In this document: piece by piece, positions 19,448-31,661 of the stretch
Numbering within the stretch: position 1 is the stretch's first letter
Layout of the letters: each line of letters begins with the position of its first letter
Source of the DNA: Chara braunii
Taxonomy: Eukaryota > Streptophyta > Charophyceae > Charales > Characeae
Direction of reading: 5' to 3'
Length of the DNA stretch: 64,000 bases
NCBI GenBank assembly: GCA_003427395.1
Contig: BFEA01000192.1
Location: 467,985-531,984 of the forward strand
Made by a program: the position numbers and the translations under genes
Notes under the pieces: model-generated
Database searches by the model: none
The model's input: only the letters and a program-made list of their open reading frames with translations
Told to the model about the DNA's origin: nothing

Positions 19448-20837
19448 GTCCGAGGCCGTTCAGTGCCCGTTCAAAAGGGTTGTGGCTGCAAAAAAAAAAA
19501 AAAAGGGGTGAAGCAGCAGATGACGCTGTCAACAGTGATGGGGACTTTAAAAAAAAAAAAGGGTGAAGCGCCAGATGGCGCTATCAACAGTGATGGGGAC
19601 TTGAAGTCCCCACGGTTGTTGCAGGCGCCCATGTCAACGGGCAACCGTTTTCCTATAAGAGGTACGCTATTTTATTTTATTTTTTTATTTTTTTAATTAT
19701 TTTTTTTACTTTCTTTCTTTTGCGAACGCTTGTCTGTTCCTACTAGGGGGCGTCTGTCTAATTTTGAAAACGGGCAACTTGATTGGTCCGCGCGCCCGAA
19801 TCAAGTGCCCTTTCTGCATCAGATACAGGCACGGGGCAGGGGATAGGGGGTAGAAGACCCTGTTAAGCCTGACTCTAGCTTGACTCTATGAAATAACTGA
19901 GAGGAGGGGGAGGCCGTTCGTTTCGAATAACGATTTGCCCCCTGCACAAGGAAATGAGGGGGGGGAAAGGAAAGGAAAGAAAAAGAAAGAAAGAAAAGTT
20001 AGGAAGGGGGGGGAGAAAAAAAAAAAGTAACGGTCGCGAATGTGGCCGCGACCGCAGGACAGGTGCAGCCCCACGAGTTTCTAGGGGATCATGGGACTGC
20101 GCCTGTTCGTTTTGAACAGGCAGCAATAAAGTGGCTGAGTACAACCATTTCCAGGAGCACCTGGCCTGGGATGACGGCCAGGTACTTCTGGGGGTTGATG
20201 ACCTTGGTTCCCCTAGGGGAAAACCAAGGCACCAGGCTCCTGCCCGTTGATTTGGATCAAGGGCAACGACAGTGTATCCGATGGGGCTACGCTGCCGAAA
20301 TTTTAACTCGGTGGCAATTTTTTTTTAGAGGGAAGTGGTGCCCGTTGGACGGCATGATAACGGCAACGTAGTCAGCAGGGTAGTTATGCTGCCGAATTTA
20401 CAGCATGGCGAACAATAATTCCGCTTTTATTTTATGCGGTGCACAGCGGTTATGGTGGATCCCAATGTGGCCTGGAGGTTGGACCGACGTTGGTGCGTGG
20501 TTGGGACTGTGCGGCAGTGGTGCGTGGACCGACGGCATGAAGAGATCGTGGAGTGAGTGTACGTGGCACTGGCTATTGGAGTTGCAGCGCTTGCGATTTG
20601 CGTCAGAAGGACATCTTTATTTTTTTTGGGGCTCGCAGCACAGGCGATTTGGACTAGGGCCGCCTTTTTTTTTTGCGGCGCGCAGTGCAAGCTGGATTTG
20701 AGTTAGGGACCGTCCAGTGCTGCGGCGGTAGCATGGGACCGTCTGAGACCATTTTTGTTGCAATTACGCAAAGTTGTTATAAAGTTTGTTTGACTGTGTG
20801 TCTAAGGAACTAGGATCGAGTTGGGTTTCACGCTTGG

Positions 20838-21305
20838 TTGAGACCGTCCTAGTCGACCGGCGTCCGCTTCGTACTTAGGAGATCAGCACCCTAAGGAACA
20901 GACGACGTTCGGGTTCGCTTGGCGTTAACCAAGCGCATCTATACTAAAGCGAACGAGCAAACGCCCTCGGCTGACCTACCTCTGCAATTGCATCATAAAA
21001 GCCTTCGCACATGGGTCATTAGCTCGGTAGGGATACGCCCCTAAGGGTGGTGACAGCCCCTTAGGGAAGGAAAGTTTATGCCCCGCGGGAACCTATCCTG
21101 TCGTAAGGGACCACGGGATGTACAGTTGGCGCACTAGGCTAGAGCGGTGAAGGAGCAATGCGACCGCGACCATCTTGGCGTGTTCGTGGGGTTATTTCGC
21201 ATCGCTCCCAAGTTATCTCTTGGTTTTGTTTTGTTTATCTTCTGCGTGACATGGTCAGGAGGGCTCTCACTTTTGCGAAAAAGGCGGGAGCCGATGCGGT
21301 TGACA
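20838..21305 (+). repeat. Conserved 3' block of LTR A
   Basis: Runs from CACGCTTGGTTGAGACCG to the LTR end and matches 57510-57978 at high identity and 58110-58552 more weakly. It includes hairpins CGCTTGG/CCAAGCG and CCCTAAGG/CCTTAGGG. It probably represents the R/U5 region, the part kept in element RNA. Confidence 0.75.
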
Positions 21306-22040
21306 CCGGGAAACCCTGTCGGGAACGGCGGCGGATGCTCTCGTGCATCTCGCAGTCTCACATTGCGTTGCTCTCTTCGGGAAGCTTATTCCTCGACAAT
21401 TTATGGGAAGAAAATTCCGTATACTTTCACCGTGGTATCGGTGTGTTCCACCCGTGGAATATCGGGGGACTGAGTAGGACTCTCCTCCTGGGAAAACAGT
21501 CTATGATCAACCCTACAAGCGAGGTTAACAAGCGGGGAAGCTTGTGTGAGCAAGGGAATGGCGGTCACCGTGGCAAGGCAGCAGGCTGGGAGAAGGAAGA
21601 GTAAAATTCTGAGAGGGAGTATTGCAAGAAGAAGCCACCAAGTGAATATTCCCGGGAGGTTAACTCATGCGAGTCCTGTGGTCCAGGTATTATTTCGACA
21701 CACTTCCTGCAAAGGGGGGTTGCTGATTTATCCTTAATTTATTGAGGCCTCTGTTATTAAATCTATATTTAGTTGGCTACGAGGAGTATGCTTGGAGAGG
21801 GTAACGTGCTGGTGTAACACAACGATGATATCCCGAGGATCGGACTCGCTTAACCCTACTCAGACTACATCTGAGGAGGAAAGGGAACGCATCTAAGGGA
21901 TCCTATCCAAGTGTTATGCAGATGGAGTCCTTCTTTAGAAGCTTGCGCTAAATAAGGTCGAAGTTGGGGACGATTATGTAAAAGTGATTGTAAAGCCGAA
22001 AATTTACCGAATCCAGGCGTAATGGCTGAAACAACACGTT

Positions 22041-22952
22041 GTGTCTATTTTCTTTGGTGATAAGTCGTCATTCCTTTCAATAGACGTTAAAAAACGTCTA
22101 GTGTGTCTCTACGAAAACGGGTGGGCAACGGTTGGTCAAGTCAATGCCCCTCCGAAGAGAGGTCTGTTTGATAACGAGGGGAGAAGCTTAGCTACCTACG
22201 TTGCAACAGCCAAAGAAATAACAACATATATGCTTCGAGTCGGTCAATCCAAACCGGTTCTCGACGGCAAAGAATGCACGATCTCTTTCCAGCCCTGGAT
22301 GACAGAGCAAGAGTTATGGGAGTGGAGGGAAGTTGTTAGGCATAAGTTCTTTTGGATAAGATGCCAGCAAGTCCCAGTCGTCGCCCTGCCCTAATTACGA
22401 GGGGCAGTGGAAGATGCTTTCAGACAAATTGTCAGATAATTTCAGCCATACAAAGACATATCTTCCCTAGACTTGATAAACATTCGATTTGACCTAGAGT
22501 CAGCAGCTCGCTTGAAATATAAAAGATACTTGGTGATTGATTTGGGTAAGAATGGTTATGTTGAGTTGGAAATTGTTTGTGCCACTACAGTGACTACACC
22601 TTGGTGCCCGAATTGTAGACAACACTTTCACTCTGAGGACGATCCGGACTGCCCGAAGAAAAAGGGCACAGTGACTTCCTACGCGGACAAAGTCAAAGGG
22701 AAAGGAAAGCAACCGGTCCCCAAACCGGGTGTGAACAATGACGGTAGTAGGAAAAAGGACGGTCAGGGAGACAAGCCCTCACCAAGCGAAGAACATGACC
22801 CCTCGAAGGTTCCGCTCAAAACTCTGGCTGGGGAAAAGCAGACCAAGAAAGGCAATAAGGAGGACGAAAAGAAAAGAGGTCCTCTAAGGAGAAAGGGGGA
22901 AGACAAAAGTTATGGCCGAGCAATATACAAGCTCCATCCTCCCCGAACCTAA
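22041..22952 (+). pseudogene. LINE ORF1 (RNA-binding protein)
   Basis: Two segments, 22041-22394 (117 residues) and 22473-22952 (159 residues). The first has the WATVGQVNAPPKRGLFDNEG and LDGKECTISFQPWMTEQELW text of plant LINE ORF1 proteins, which carry a DUF4283-like domain. The second has a Cys/His motif CPNCRQHFHSEDDPDC, a loosely spaced zinc knuckle, followed by a Lys/Glu/Asp-rich tail. ORF1 coats LINE RNA. The frame between them (22395-22472) is broken by a stop after VVALP. Confidence 0.7.
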
Positions 22953-23283
22953 AAGAGGTTAGACTACTGGTCAATACCCCAGAGGGTGGGAAGATGGTGC
23001 TCCACGTGTCGTTCGCAGTTTTGAAGGGAGGCGCTGAAGCAGTGGCAAATGTTCAGAATCAATCGATTCAATGGATACCCTTGTCTCATTTCCTGGACAT
23101 TGAAATTAATACCTTGAGGAATATTGAGATTTTGGGGGAAATTTTGGCCCAAGTGATAGCCGAATGGATATTCCAGGCCAACCTTGTGGATATCCTAACC
23201 TTTGATACCTTTGTCGGTTCACTCACGGCAACCCGCTCCCCGCTGCCTCCTCCCCCCCCAATGTTGAGGGTACAGGGGGCGAG

Positions 23284-24278
23284 ATGAGGGGGGAAAGGTT
23301 GAAGAAAGGAAAGGGATCCCAGAAGGAGAAAGTCTACACAAACATCCGCATCCAAAATCTAGGCGGGAAGGGTTGGAAGGATGATCCGCCCGCCAAAACT
23401 TGGAATGTCAAAGGCCTAGGGGATTCAAATGGTAAATGTAAGAAAGCTCGATTACGGGTATGGATCCACACAAACAATGTCCAAATCACGTGTTTACAAG
23501 AAACTAAATTAAATGAGCTTAAACTAAAAGACATCCAAGGTTGGTGGGTAGGCCCACAAGTGTGGGCCGCGACAGTAGGCTCAAAAGGAGGTGTAGCAAT
23601 ATTAGTGGATAGGAATCTAGACATAGAGGAGCTTTACAGTTATGCAGATCCAAATGGGAGGTTTGTTTGGTTGAAGTTTGCGATTGGAAATGAAGATTGG
23701 TCGGTAATGTCGTCGTACGCACCGGTACACTATTAGGATATAATTGATTACATAGCGGACTTACCGTCATGTATCCCAAATTCATAAAATTTTATCCTGG
23801 CGGGGGACTGGAACACAGTCTTTAGCCCCGGACTGGATTTACTTAAATCAAAACCCTTGAGGTGGGATTCTCTGCTCCTCTCCCAATTTAGAGAAACACA
23901 TCTGTTTACGGATATATATTCAGAGAGTTTAACCCATAAGCATATGGGTTCACCTGGTTTGGCCCCAAACCAACGAGGAACGTCCTAGCCCCCTGAAAAC
24001 GATTGGATTTTTTCTTATTACGAGGAACCCCAGACGAAAGAGCTATATGGTGTGATATGGGTACAGGGTCCCTGTCTGACCACCAACCGGTCCTTACAGA
24101 CATCATAGCGATTGACGTGGTGGAGAGACACAGACCACCATTCAGACTCAATGTCCACATTTTGAAGGATGAAGGTATTTCAAACTGGGTGAACTCACAC
24201 ATGCAACCATGGCAAGGAGCCAAAGATTTATTTCACAATGTCGAGGTGTGGGCAGAAACAGGTCTAGCGATTGTATAG
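23284..24278 (+). pseudogene. LINE ORF2 endonuclease domain
   Basis: 23284-23736 contains TWNVKGLGDSNGK and ITCLQETKL, the N-terminal Asn and catalytic Glu motifs of APE-type endonucleases, then VMSSYAPVHY. A shifted frame near 23800 reads ILAGDWN, and 24003-24278 reads SLSDHQPVLTDI with the catalytic Asp-His pair. The enzyme nicks target DNA to prime reverse transcription. At least two frame breaks separate the parts. Confidence 0.8.
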
Positions 24279-24338
24279 TCCGACCTCAAGGAATTTTCAA
24301 GGATGAAAGGAGCGAATCAGGCATGAAAAAAGAAGTCT

Positions 24339-25885
24339 TTGATTAAAGCAATAAAAGATGTCGAGTCCAAAATGGGATCTGACCCTTTCGCGGACTACGT
24401 CTGGTCGGATAAAAGAAATGACCTCCTCTCCCAATTGGAAATGTTAAAAATTCAAAAACAAACAGAGTGGCAAGAATGGTTGAGTATCAGAGGTATTTTA
24501 GGTTATGATAAAATGACGAAATTAACGTTCAGATCATTAATCCCAAAACAGTCAAAACTGCTCGTTAGGGAACCGACACACCCGTTCGCTATTAATGCCC
24601 CGCTAACATCTGACACAATCGACCTATGTGTCTATGCCCTGGAATACTATAGGGACATAGTTTCCACAAGACGCCCCTTTGACCCCCCGAACCTCTCTCT
24701 CTCATAACTTTCAAATTTTTGGGACCCGGTAATGATGAGAATATCACACGAGGCCAGAGCGGAGCTAGAAGCTCCAATGACACGAAAGGAAATTTGGTAT
24801 GTCGCAAAGCAAATGGCGAAGGGCAAATGCCTCGGACTTGATGGTCTCCCAATCGAGCTCTATCTACTTTGTTGGGAGTCATTCACCCCCTTTTTGTGTG
24901 AAATGTATAACAGAACATTAGAGCTAGGTATCTTTCCTCCAAGCTTCACAAAAGGCATGATCACCCTTGTTTATAAAAAGGGAGACAAAACACAAGTCCG
25001 TAATTGGCGACCAATTTCCATGTTAAATGTGGTTTACAAACTTTTTTGCGAGAACGATGGCAACCCGAGTAGCCAAACTACTGCCTAAGCTCATAGGGTG
25101 AGAGCAAGGGGCATTCGTCAAAGGGAGATCTATATTCGATAACATTATGGTAACGGTACAGACACTCGAGATTATTAGAAAAGAAAAAAGGGATGTAGCA
25201 GTACTATTCCTTGATATGGAAAAAGCTTATGATAAGGTGGGATGAAGTTTTGTACATACATCCCTGTGCGAAATGGGTTTTGGTGAAGGATTTTGCCAAG
25301 CAGTGGCAGCCAGTTATCATCACGCACAATCAGTAGTAGTAGTAAACGGCAGAGTGTCGGAAAAGTTTAGTCTTACAAGGTCCCTGAGACAGGGGTGTCC
25401 GTTGGCCCACCTCTTCTTCGTCATCCAATTAGAAGTTCTGCTAGAGAATATTAGAAATAATAATCGAATAACGATTCTGAAAGTCACTGCTCATCTGCAA
25501 TGGAAGGGAGGAGCTATCGCAAATGACATAATAGTGGCTTGCAAAACTCCAAGAGAAGCACTTTTAGAAAGTTAGGCAGGTATTAGATAATTATTGTGTG
25601 TTATCAGAGGCTTCTATAAATTAGGATAAATCAATGTACTTTCTTCCCCCCCCGAATGTTTTTTGTGTCGACTGGGGCCTAAAACAGATACCGGCTAACT
25701 CGGCGGACAAGTTTCTGGGAGTACAAGTTTCCTTGTCGTACAAGTTTCCTTGTCGGATTGTGCCAATGCGCAGGACTCCATATTGGTGGAGAGAGTCACT
25801 TCAAGAATTGCAGGATGGATCCGAAACCATAAACTCTTGTTGTATGGCAGGGCCTTGGTCCTCACGTCAGCAACCTTCTCCCTGA
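24339..25885 (+). pseudogene. LINE ORF2 reverse transcriptase, active site mutated
   Basis: 24732-25088 holds the fingers (GKCLGLDGLPIELYLLCW; ITLVYKKGDKTQVRNWRPIS). 25110-25245 reads GAFVKGRSIFDNI, then motif A LFLDMEKAYDKVG. 25273-25575 reads SLRQGCPLAHLFF and, at the catalytic box, AIANDII where YADD is expected: Asn (AAT, 25522-25524) replaces the first Asp. TGA stops at 25099-25101 and at about 25243 stand where Trp or its equivalent is usual. The polymerase is therefore inactive. Confidence 0.85.
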
Positions 25886-26514
25886 TTTGGCTTCCACTGT
25901 CGATCCACTTATTAAGGTAAGGTGCCTATGTGGGCATCAAGAGAAGTGTTGCTCGCTATCTTTGGAAACCGGTTGCAGTTGGATAGCAAAGCTACCTCGT
26001 GAAGGCAGCCTGGGACATAATTTCAACACCCAGGGATCAAGGTGAACTAGGAATTCTAGATCCAGCTCAACAGAATTTTGGCCTACTAGGAAAATGAGTG
26101 ATCTCGGCGGTTTTTGAAAACAGGGACAAGCTGTGGGTTAGACTAATAGAGTACATCCTGGCAAAAGACTGGCTTCTATCAAATCCGGCTAAAGTATAGA
26201 CGTGTATGTTCATACCTTCCTACCAAAAAAGAAGGCCAAAGTCTCTAATTTTTACAGGCCTGGAAGCAAATCTATCCGCCTGAAAGTAAACCTTCATCCA
26301 CAATACAGGCTGTTCTGAACCAAATCCTATTTGAGAACAGTTTCATCAAACAGGAGGAAGGCTCAACATTTCCCGCTGATGCAGTGGAAGGAGGGGTTCT
26401 TTTGGGAGAGCATGGGTAGAAAGGGGAGTAATTCATGTCAGATATCTGGGATAGCCAAAAGAAGAACTGGCTTGCATCAGTATTACTAAGAGGAAACTAG
26501 CCCACCTTCAGCAT

Positions 26515-26876
26515 GTGTCAGAAAACCTGACCAAGTTACATAAGGCAATTCTGGAATTCTGGCTATGCTTATTGAAGGGCACAGGGGAAAAGCCCCCAGA
26601 TACGTGGTGGGAAGATCCGGACGATACAAGGGTTGTAGTGAGAATTGTGGGTCTAGAGCTATACAGAGGAATTAAGGTGCAACAATGGAAAGAACAGCAA
26701 CAGGGTTCAGGGACATACAACCTGAAGCTAGTGGGGGAGAAGGTAATACAGTCGACGACAATGCTCAGGGAAGTAAGAGTATGGTATGAGAATCCCTTGG
26801 GATTTAAGGCCACACTCATTACCCGCGACCCGGAACTCATGTAGGTGGAACCACTGCTAAGTGGTTGGAAGGATGT
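26515..26876 (+). pseudogene. LINE ORF2 C-terminal part, upstream of the insertion
   Basis: 109 open residues (26515-26844) including LHKAILEFWLCLLKGTGEKP and REVRVWYENPLGFKATL. After a TAG the frame reads LSGWKDV and is interrupted at 26876 by Gypsy-2. It continues at 36929. Confidence 0.75.
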
Positions 26877-27185
26877 TATGGCGGACCCACCAGGTGTGGT
26901 GTTGCGCCTGGGACAGAGATGAAGATGGAGGAAGAAGGGGGAGCAAGATGGCACAACGCAGCTCCCACGCCTGACTCCAATGCACGTACTCTAAACTGTG
27001 TGAATGCAGAATGATCCTGAAAACAGACAATAGTTGGGGTATACCCCAGCGGACTGACGGGACTGAACTGGACTGGCTGGTACCGATAGAGGTACCGGCC
27101 TGGACTGGACTACCCCGAATACAACACAGGTCTGTGAGAACAGGCCAAGGGGCTGGTCTCACAGGCCAACCAGAGGTCTGCTACA
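26877..27185 (-). repeat. Gypsy-2 3' LTR
   Basis: 309 bp, plus-strand ends TATGGCGGAC and GTCTGCTACA. Matches the other LTR end to end. The terminal TG on the minus strand is intact, whereas the CA end is mutated (TATGG for TGTGG on the plus strand). Confidence 0.95.
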
Positions 27186-28438
27186 CGATCCTCGGCCTGC
27201 GATAAATCGCCTAGATACAAGCACGCTTCCGCCAAGGAGCCGGACTCTACCAAAGAAAAGAAGACCTAAGTAGTCTAGGATGCGGAGCAAGCTCCATGCT
27301 GAGTCCATGCGATGCAACCTAGGATATAAAATCTCACAAAAACAACAATGTCACAACTAACAGCCTAAGTGAAAGCATAAGCAACTAACTAGCATACATG
27401 TCCTAGGAAAGCAGAAAGCAATGACAACTAAATCCTCGAATGTTGGAGGCAGGAACCTCAGTCTGCAAACAGCTGACTAGTGTATGAGTCCTAAGAACAG
27501 CAAAAGCAGACAACTAAATCCTAGAATGCCAGAGGCAGTAGTCTCAGTCTGAGAGCAACAAAGCAACAACAAGACAATCGTATGTCACATGAGAAGTGTG
27601 TCGCGAACCAAAAGGTGGGATGGTCTCTGAGAGTGGCGAATGCAGCCTAGAGGTCGGTAACTCCTAAGGGCATCCACACAAAATAACAGGGAGACACATG
27701 TCATCAGGCTCAATGAGGGTAGGGAACTGGGAGCGAACAGAACCAATGACCCTAACTGAAAGACCATCGGGGCGGGTAATGCTCGACTAAAGGGGTGACC
27801 GATATGCAGGGTCGACCATGCAAGGGAACAAGGGAGCCTGGTATACTGGGCGCACCTAGATGAAGCATGCGAGGCTGCCTAACTAGGGCGCGAGGGCCGG
27901 CAAAGGGTAGGAAAGTGATGGGTAAGGGAATCATGCAAATGACTCCTAAGGTGAGGGAAGTCGGAGCTAGGTCCGTAATCTGGGAAGCCATGGCAACGCT
28001 ACGGTCCTGATGCCTATGCATATACCAAGGGAGAGCCCAACTCAGAGGAACCCGACGAAGGGAGACCATCATGCGACACAACCAGGGTACTGTACAGGGT
28101 AAAGTGGTAAGAGAGTGATGACGTTTGAAGTAAGCGGAGCTGATCGTGACGAAGTCCATGAAGCTGTCGATAACATAAACGATGAGAAGTCCGAAATGCT
28201 GTCGAGGAAGAGTCGCAACGTCGACGAGCTGAAGTGGCAAGACTGGAGTGGATGGAGTACTGAGAAGTCAAGGACGTGGGAAGGTAAGTCGGAGTCAATC
28301 GCCGTATCGAGCAGGACGACGACGAGTGCGCTGTGGACGCTTAGAAGCATCCGACTACTGCTGAAGGTCTGCCACAGAAGGGGCAGGCTCGACTTCAACG
28401 GTCTCCTCAGCCGAGGGAGAAGGAGGAGGGTCAGTGGG
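27186..28438 (-). other. Gypsy-2 3' non-coding region with ~75-bp tandem duplication
   Basis: No gene recognised between the chromodomain stop and the 3' LTR. Two copies of a segment (GTCCTAGGAAAGCAGAAAGC to CCTCAGTCTG, and GTCCTAAGAACAGCAAAAGC to TCTCAGTCTG) lie at about 27400-27480 and 27485-27565. No clear polypurine tract is seen next to the LTR. Confidence 0.6.
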
Positions 28439-28777
28439 CTAAGGGGGAGCAGTTGACCCAGCACGACAAGCACGATCATAGGCACGCACCAACATGCGAG
28501 CGTGCTGCAAGTGCTCAAGGGGCTCCCAAGTAGCCTCCTCATCAGGATAACCCTTCCAACGTATGAGATACTCGACGTGAGGAGGGGTGTCGTCGGTGAC
28601 TTGACGACCAATGATGTCTGAATCGAGAAACTCCTCGTGGTCGTCCACCATGATGGGTGGAGGGCGCTCGTATGGTCGTCCAGCGAAACACTCAGACGGT
28701 CTACCGTAGGGACGCAGTAACGAAACATGGTAGACATCGTGCACACGAGTCTGGCGTAGGTAGTCGAGCAGCTTCAC
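28439..28777 (-). pseudogene. Gypsy-2 integrase C-terminus and chromodomain
   Basis: 112 residues beginning LLDYLRQTRVHDVYHVSLLR (the block before the chromodomain), then a chromodomain with VEYLIRWKGYPDEEATWEP, including the aromatic W-K-G-Y and T-W-E-P signature. Chromodomains recognise methylated histone tails and bias integration to heterochromatin. It is in the same frame as the integrase core but separated by a TAG near 28820. Confidence 0.9.
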
Positions 28778-28819
28778 ACAAAAGCTGACCGGGCTAGAAA
28801 CCGTATTAGAACCGACGGC

Positions 28820-29800
28820 CTAGAAAATGCGGCATGGACCACAGAAGCGACGCGGAAACCTGCGAAGCGTGTCTGCTTCGAGCTGTAAGCGGCGGGCGTC
28901 GATAAACACATCGTCACCGACTTTGAATGGATGATCCATCCTCGATCGATTCGCACGTGCTGCCATGCGAGTCTGGGAAGCGGCTATGTGCTCATGTGCG
29001 GTCTTCATGATCGACGTCATGTGTGCAACCCAATCATCCAGCGCGGGACAACTCGTGTCGGGCTGCATCGGTGACGGTCGAAGGAAGTCCGCGGGAACAC
29101 GAGGGTGATAGTCGAGGTCGCAATAGTAAGGCAACATCCCCATGTTTGGCGAAACGGAGTGCTTGTGGGTTATCTCCACGTGGGTAAAATGGAGATCCCA
29201 TTGCTGGTCGTCACGAACAATCTTTCGGAGAATATCTCCGGGAGTCCTGTTCGTGACCTCGGTCTGACCATCAGTCTGGGGATGGTAAGACGAGGAGAAA
29301 TGGAGTTGGGTGCCGTAAACCTCGTGGAGCCGTCGCCAGAATCGGTTGGTAAAGCGCGGGTCACGGTCAGATATGATGCTCAGAGGTAAGCCGTGGTCAT
29401 GCACGACTCGATCAAACACAATGTCAGTGACCTCACGTGCACTGATGGCATAGCGACACGGAACAAAGTGTGCACGCTTCGTGAAGCGGTCGACGATGAC
29501 CAGGATAACATCATATGATCGCGGGGGGTCGAAGGGCGAAGAGGACCGATAAAGTCCATTGAGATGAACTGCCAACGACGCTCAGGGATAAGAAGAGGTT
29601 GGAGCAAACCATAAGGCAGGTGGTTCGCACTGTTCACCTCCTGACAGGTGGGACACTCTGTGACGTAGTCCTTCACAAAGTCCTTGCGCTTCGGCCAGAC
29701 GTACAGGCGGCTCACACGAGGCAACGTCTTGTGGAAGCCCATATGACCGGCGGCTGCCTGGTCATGGAACTCTGCTACTGCCCGGACACGTAGCTGTCCA
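28820..29800 (-). pseudogene. Gypsy-2 integrase, frameshifted
   Basis: 29800-29380 supplies the HHCC zinc finger (FHDQAAAGHMGFHKT then CPTC) and the first catalytic Asp (ISMDFIGPL). A frameshift near a G run at about 29525 moves the frame to 29575-28820, with VIVDRFTKRAHFVP, the second Asp in SIISDRDPRFTNRFW and the Glu in HPQTDGQTEVTNRT, then the SH3-like C-terminal region. The enzyme joins element cDNA to host DNA. All catalytic residues are present, so the frameshift and the stops at 28820 and 29848 are the defects. Confidence 0.9.
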
Positions 29801-29847
29801 GTCGAGGGAACGCAAATACGGGGCTCTCTGGTGCCCTGTGAACCGTG

Positions 29848-30794
29848 CTAGTACACAAGACCGTTGTCCCCGAGAGAGTAGTTCGGGACGGTCTTGCCAC
29901 TCTGAAGGGTCACATGGATATCGTGATAATCAGGGCAGTGGTGGTAATGCGTGCGAAACTCGTCGATCACCGAGTGGTGGACGGTGGTGACCGAGATGGA
30001 AGCGAGTTGGATCTGCTCCTGATCGTGGTCAGGGCGCCACGATAAGGCATCTGCGACCCGATTAGTCCCACCCTTGATGTGCTCAGTGGTGAAACTAAAC
30101 TCAGATAGGTCGCGCCAACACCGAGTCTGTCGAGGAATGAGCTTCGGCTTTGTCAGACAAGCCTGGACAACAAAGTTGTCTGTGCGCACCGTGAATGGTG
30201 CCCCGTGCAAGTAGTGACGCCAGTGCCGAGTGGCATAAACTACTGCGAGAACCTCACGTTCATCAACAGTGTAGTTTATCTCGACGGGCAGGAGATGACG
30301 GGAGTAGAAGGCTATCGGACAATCATCTGAGCCAGACTTCACAGTGTTTGGCGATGGTAGGAGAATAGTCAATAGAAGGCTTGTCAGTAGCTGGACGAGT
30401 AGGCGTCAGGCGGGAGGCAGTGATAGGGGTAGGGGGTGGGAAGCGAGGGATACGAGGATGAGGGAGAGGATGGGAAAATATGAGAAAGCGTTGCTCCTAC
30501 AACAAAGTCTAACGCATTCGTGGTAAGGATAAAAGGGCGATCAAGATCGGGTAGGTGAAGAACCGATGCACATGTCACCGCCTTCTTGAGGGCGCGAAAG
30601 GCGTCCTCGTGGAGAGGTATCCAAGCCCATGGCGGATTCTTCCGGAGGAGGGTGGAGGTAAGGACGTAGGAATACCAAGCGTATCCCTGGATGAAATTAC
30701 TATAGTAGCTGGTGAAGCCTAGGAAGTTGCAAAGCTGTTTGGCGGATATGGGAACGGACCACTCCGCAATAGCAATGATCTTCGCGTCGTCCAT
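29848..30794 (-). pseudogene. Gypsy-2 RT thumb and RNase H
   Basis: 30794-30384 reads CNFLGFTSYYSNFIQGYAW and FILTTNALDFVVGATLSHI. After a Pro/Ser-rich stretch and a frame change, 30372-29848 reads AFYSRHLLPVEINYTVDERE, VLAVVYATRHWRHYLHG and the late motif TNRVADALSWRP. These are gypsy RNase H landmarks. One TAG (about 30806) separates it from the RT where VSNEG is usual. Confidence 0.85.
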
Positions 30795-30803
30795 GTGGAG
30801 ACC

Positions 30804-31380
30804 CTAGTTAGACACGTAGTGTCCTAAGAAATTCACTTTGTGTTGGGCAAAGCAGCACTTGCTCAACTTGGCGTAGAAGCCATGTCTCCGCAAGCGGTCA
30901 AGGACGTCGCGGAGGTGTCTGAGGTGCTCCTCACGGGTACGACTGTAGACCAGGATATCGTCGAGGTAGACGAGAACGTACTGCTCCAGGATGTCCCTGA
31001 AGATGTCGTTCATCGCCATCTGGAAGGTAGCGGGTGCGTAAGTGAGGCCGAATCGCATCACCGTAAACTCGTAGTGGCCGAAGTTTGATCGGAACGCTGT
31101 CTTCGGTTGGTCCGCTGCAGCGACGCGGATCTTATGATAACCGCTACGAAGATCAATCTTCGTAAAGAAGCGGTTGTCTGCTAGGCGGTCGAACAACTCG
31201 TCGGAACGAGGCATGGGGTAGCAGTTGCTAACCGTGTAATGGTTAAAATCGCGATAGTCGATGCAGAGACGGAGAGTTTCATCCGCTTTGCGAGCAAACA
31301 GGACGGGTGCACCCGACGGGGAATTGCTGGGTCTTATAAAACTTTGTCTCAGGAGCTCCTCAAGCTGATGCTGGAGTTCA
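30804..31380 (-). pseudogene. Gypsy-2 reverse transcriptase, catalytic core intact
   Basis: An open stretch with SPSGAPVLFARKADETLRLC, IDYRDFNHYTVSNCYP, FFTKIDLRSGYHKIRV, MRFGLTYAPATFQMAMND and the catalytic box VLVYLDDILVYSRT, then HKVNFLGHYVSN and a stop. Unlike Gypsy-1, YLDD is intact. It is flanked upstream by the protease in another frame. Confidence 0.9.
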
Positions 31381-31661
31381 GTGGCCTCGGGGATCGAGAG
31401 TCTCTAGGGTGTCTGATGGTGAACACGATAGTCAGGAACGAGCTGGATGGAGTGCTCGACGTCGTGCATCGGTGGGATGCCGGCGTACGAGAACGACGAT
31501 GGGAAAACGTCGTGGTACTCTCGAATGAGGTTACAAACTGCAGGTTCAAGGTCAGTCGTATAACGTGCAAGTTCCTCAGCGTCAGCGTCACGGCGGGGTA
31601 GGCTCGACGGACGGCGGAGGGTTGGAAGTAGAGATCAGAGTCATGGAGATAGAAGGAGGAT

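Larger units (their letters stand above)
18040..21305 (+). mobile_element. Solo LTR A, 3,266 bp, 4-bp target duplication CCGG
   Basis: It begins TGTCGGGGCAAATACCCT at 18040 and ends GCCGATGCGGTTGACA at 21305. It is flanked by CCGG at 18036-18039 and 21306-21309. No PBS follows and no internal region is attached, so it is a solo LTR. The start, the TTCGTTGAATTGAA block near 18110 and the final ~470 bp all match solo LTR B (55675-57978). About 2.5 kb in the middle are unique and hold hairpins, a 27-bp repeat, a tRNA-like sequence, a foldback element and two related blocks (about 18944-19070 and 19560-19690, each with a GGGAC/GTCCC hairpin and a T-rich tail). Confidence 0.8.

Noticed and set aside
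28069-28746. 225-residue minus-strand frame
   Set aside because: Overlaps the Gypsy-2 chromodomain in another frame and has no motif.
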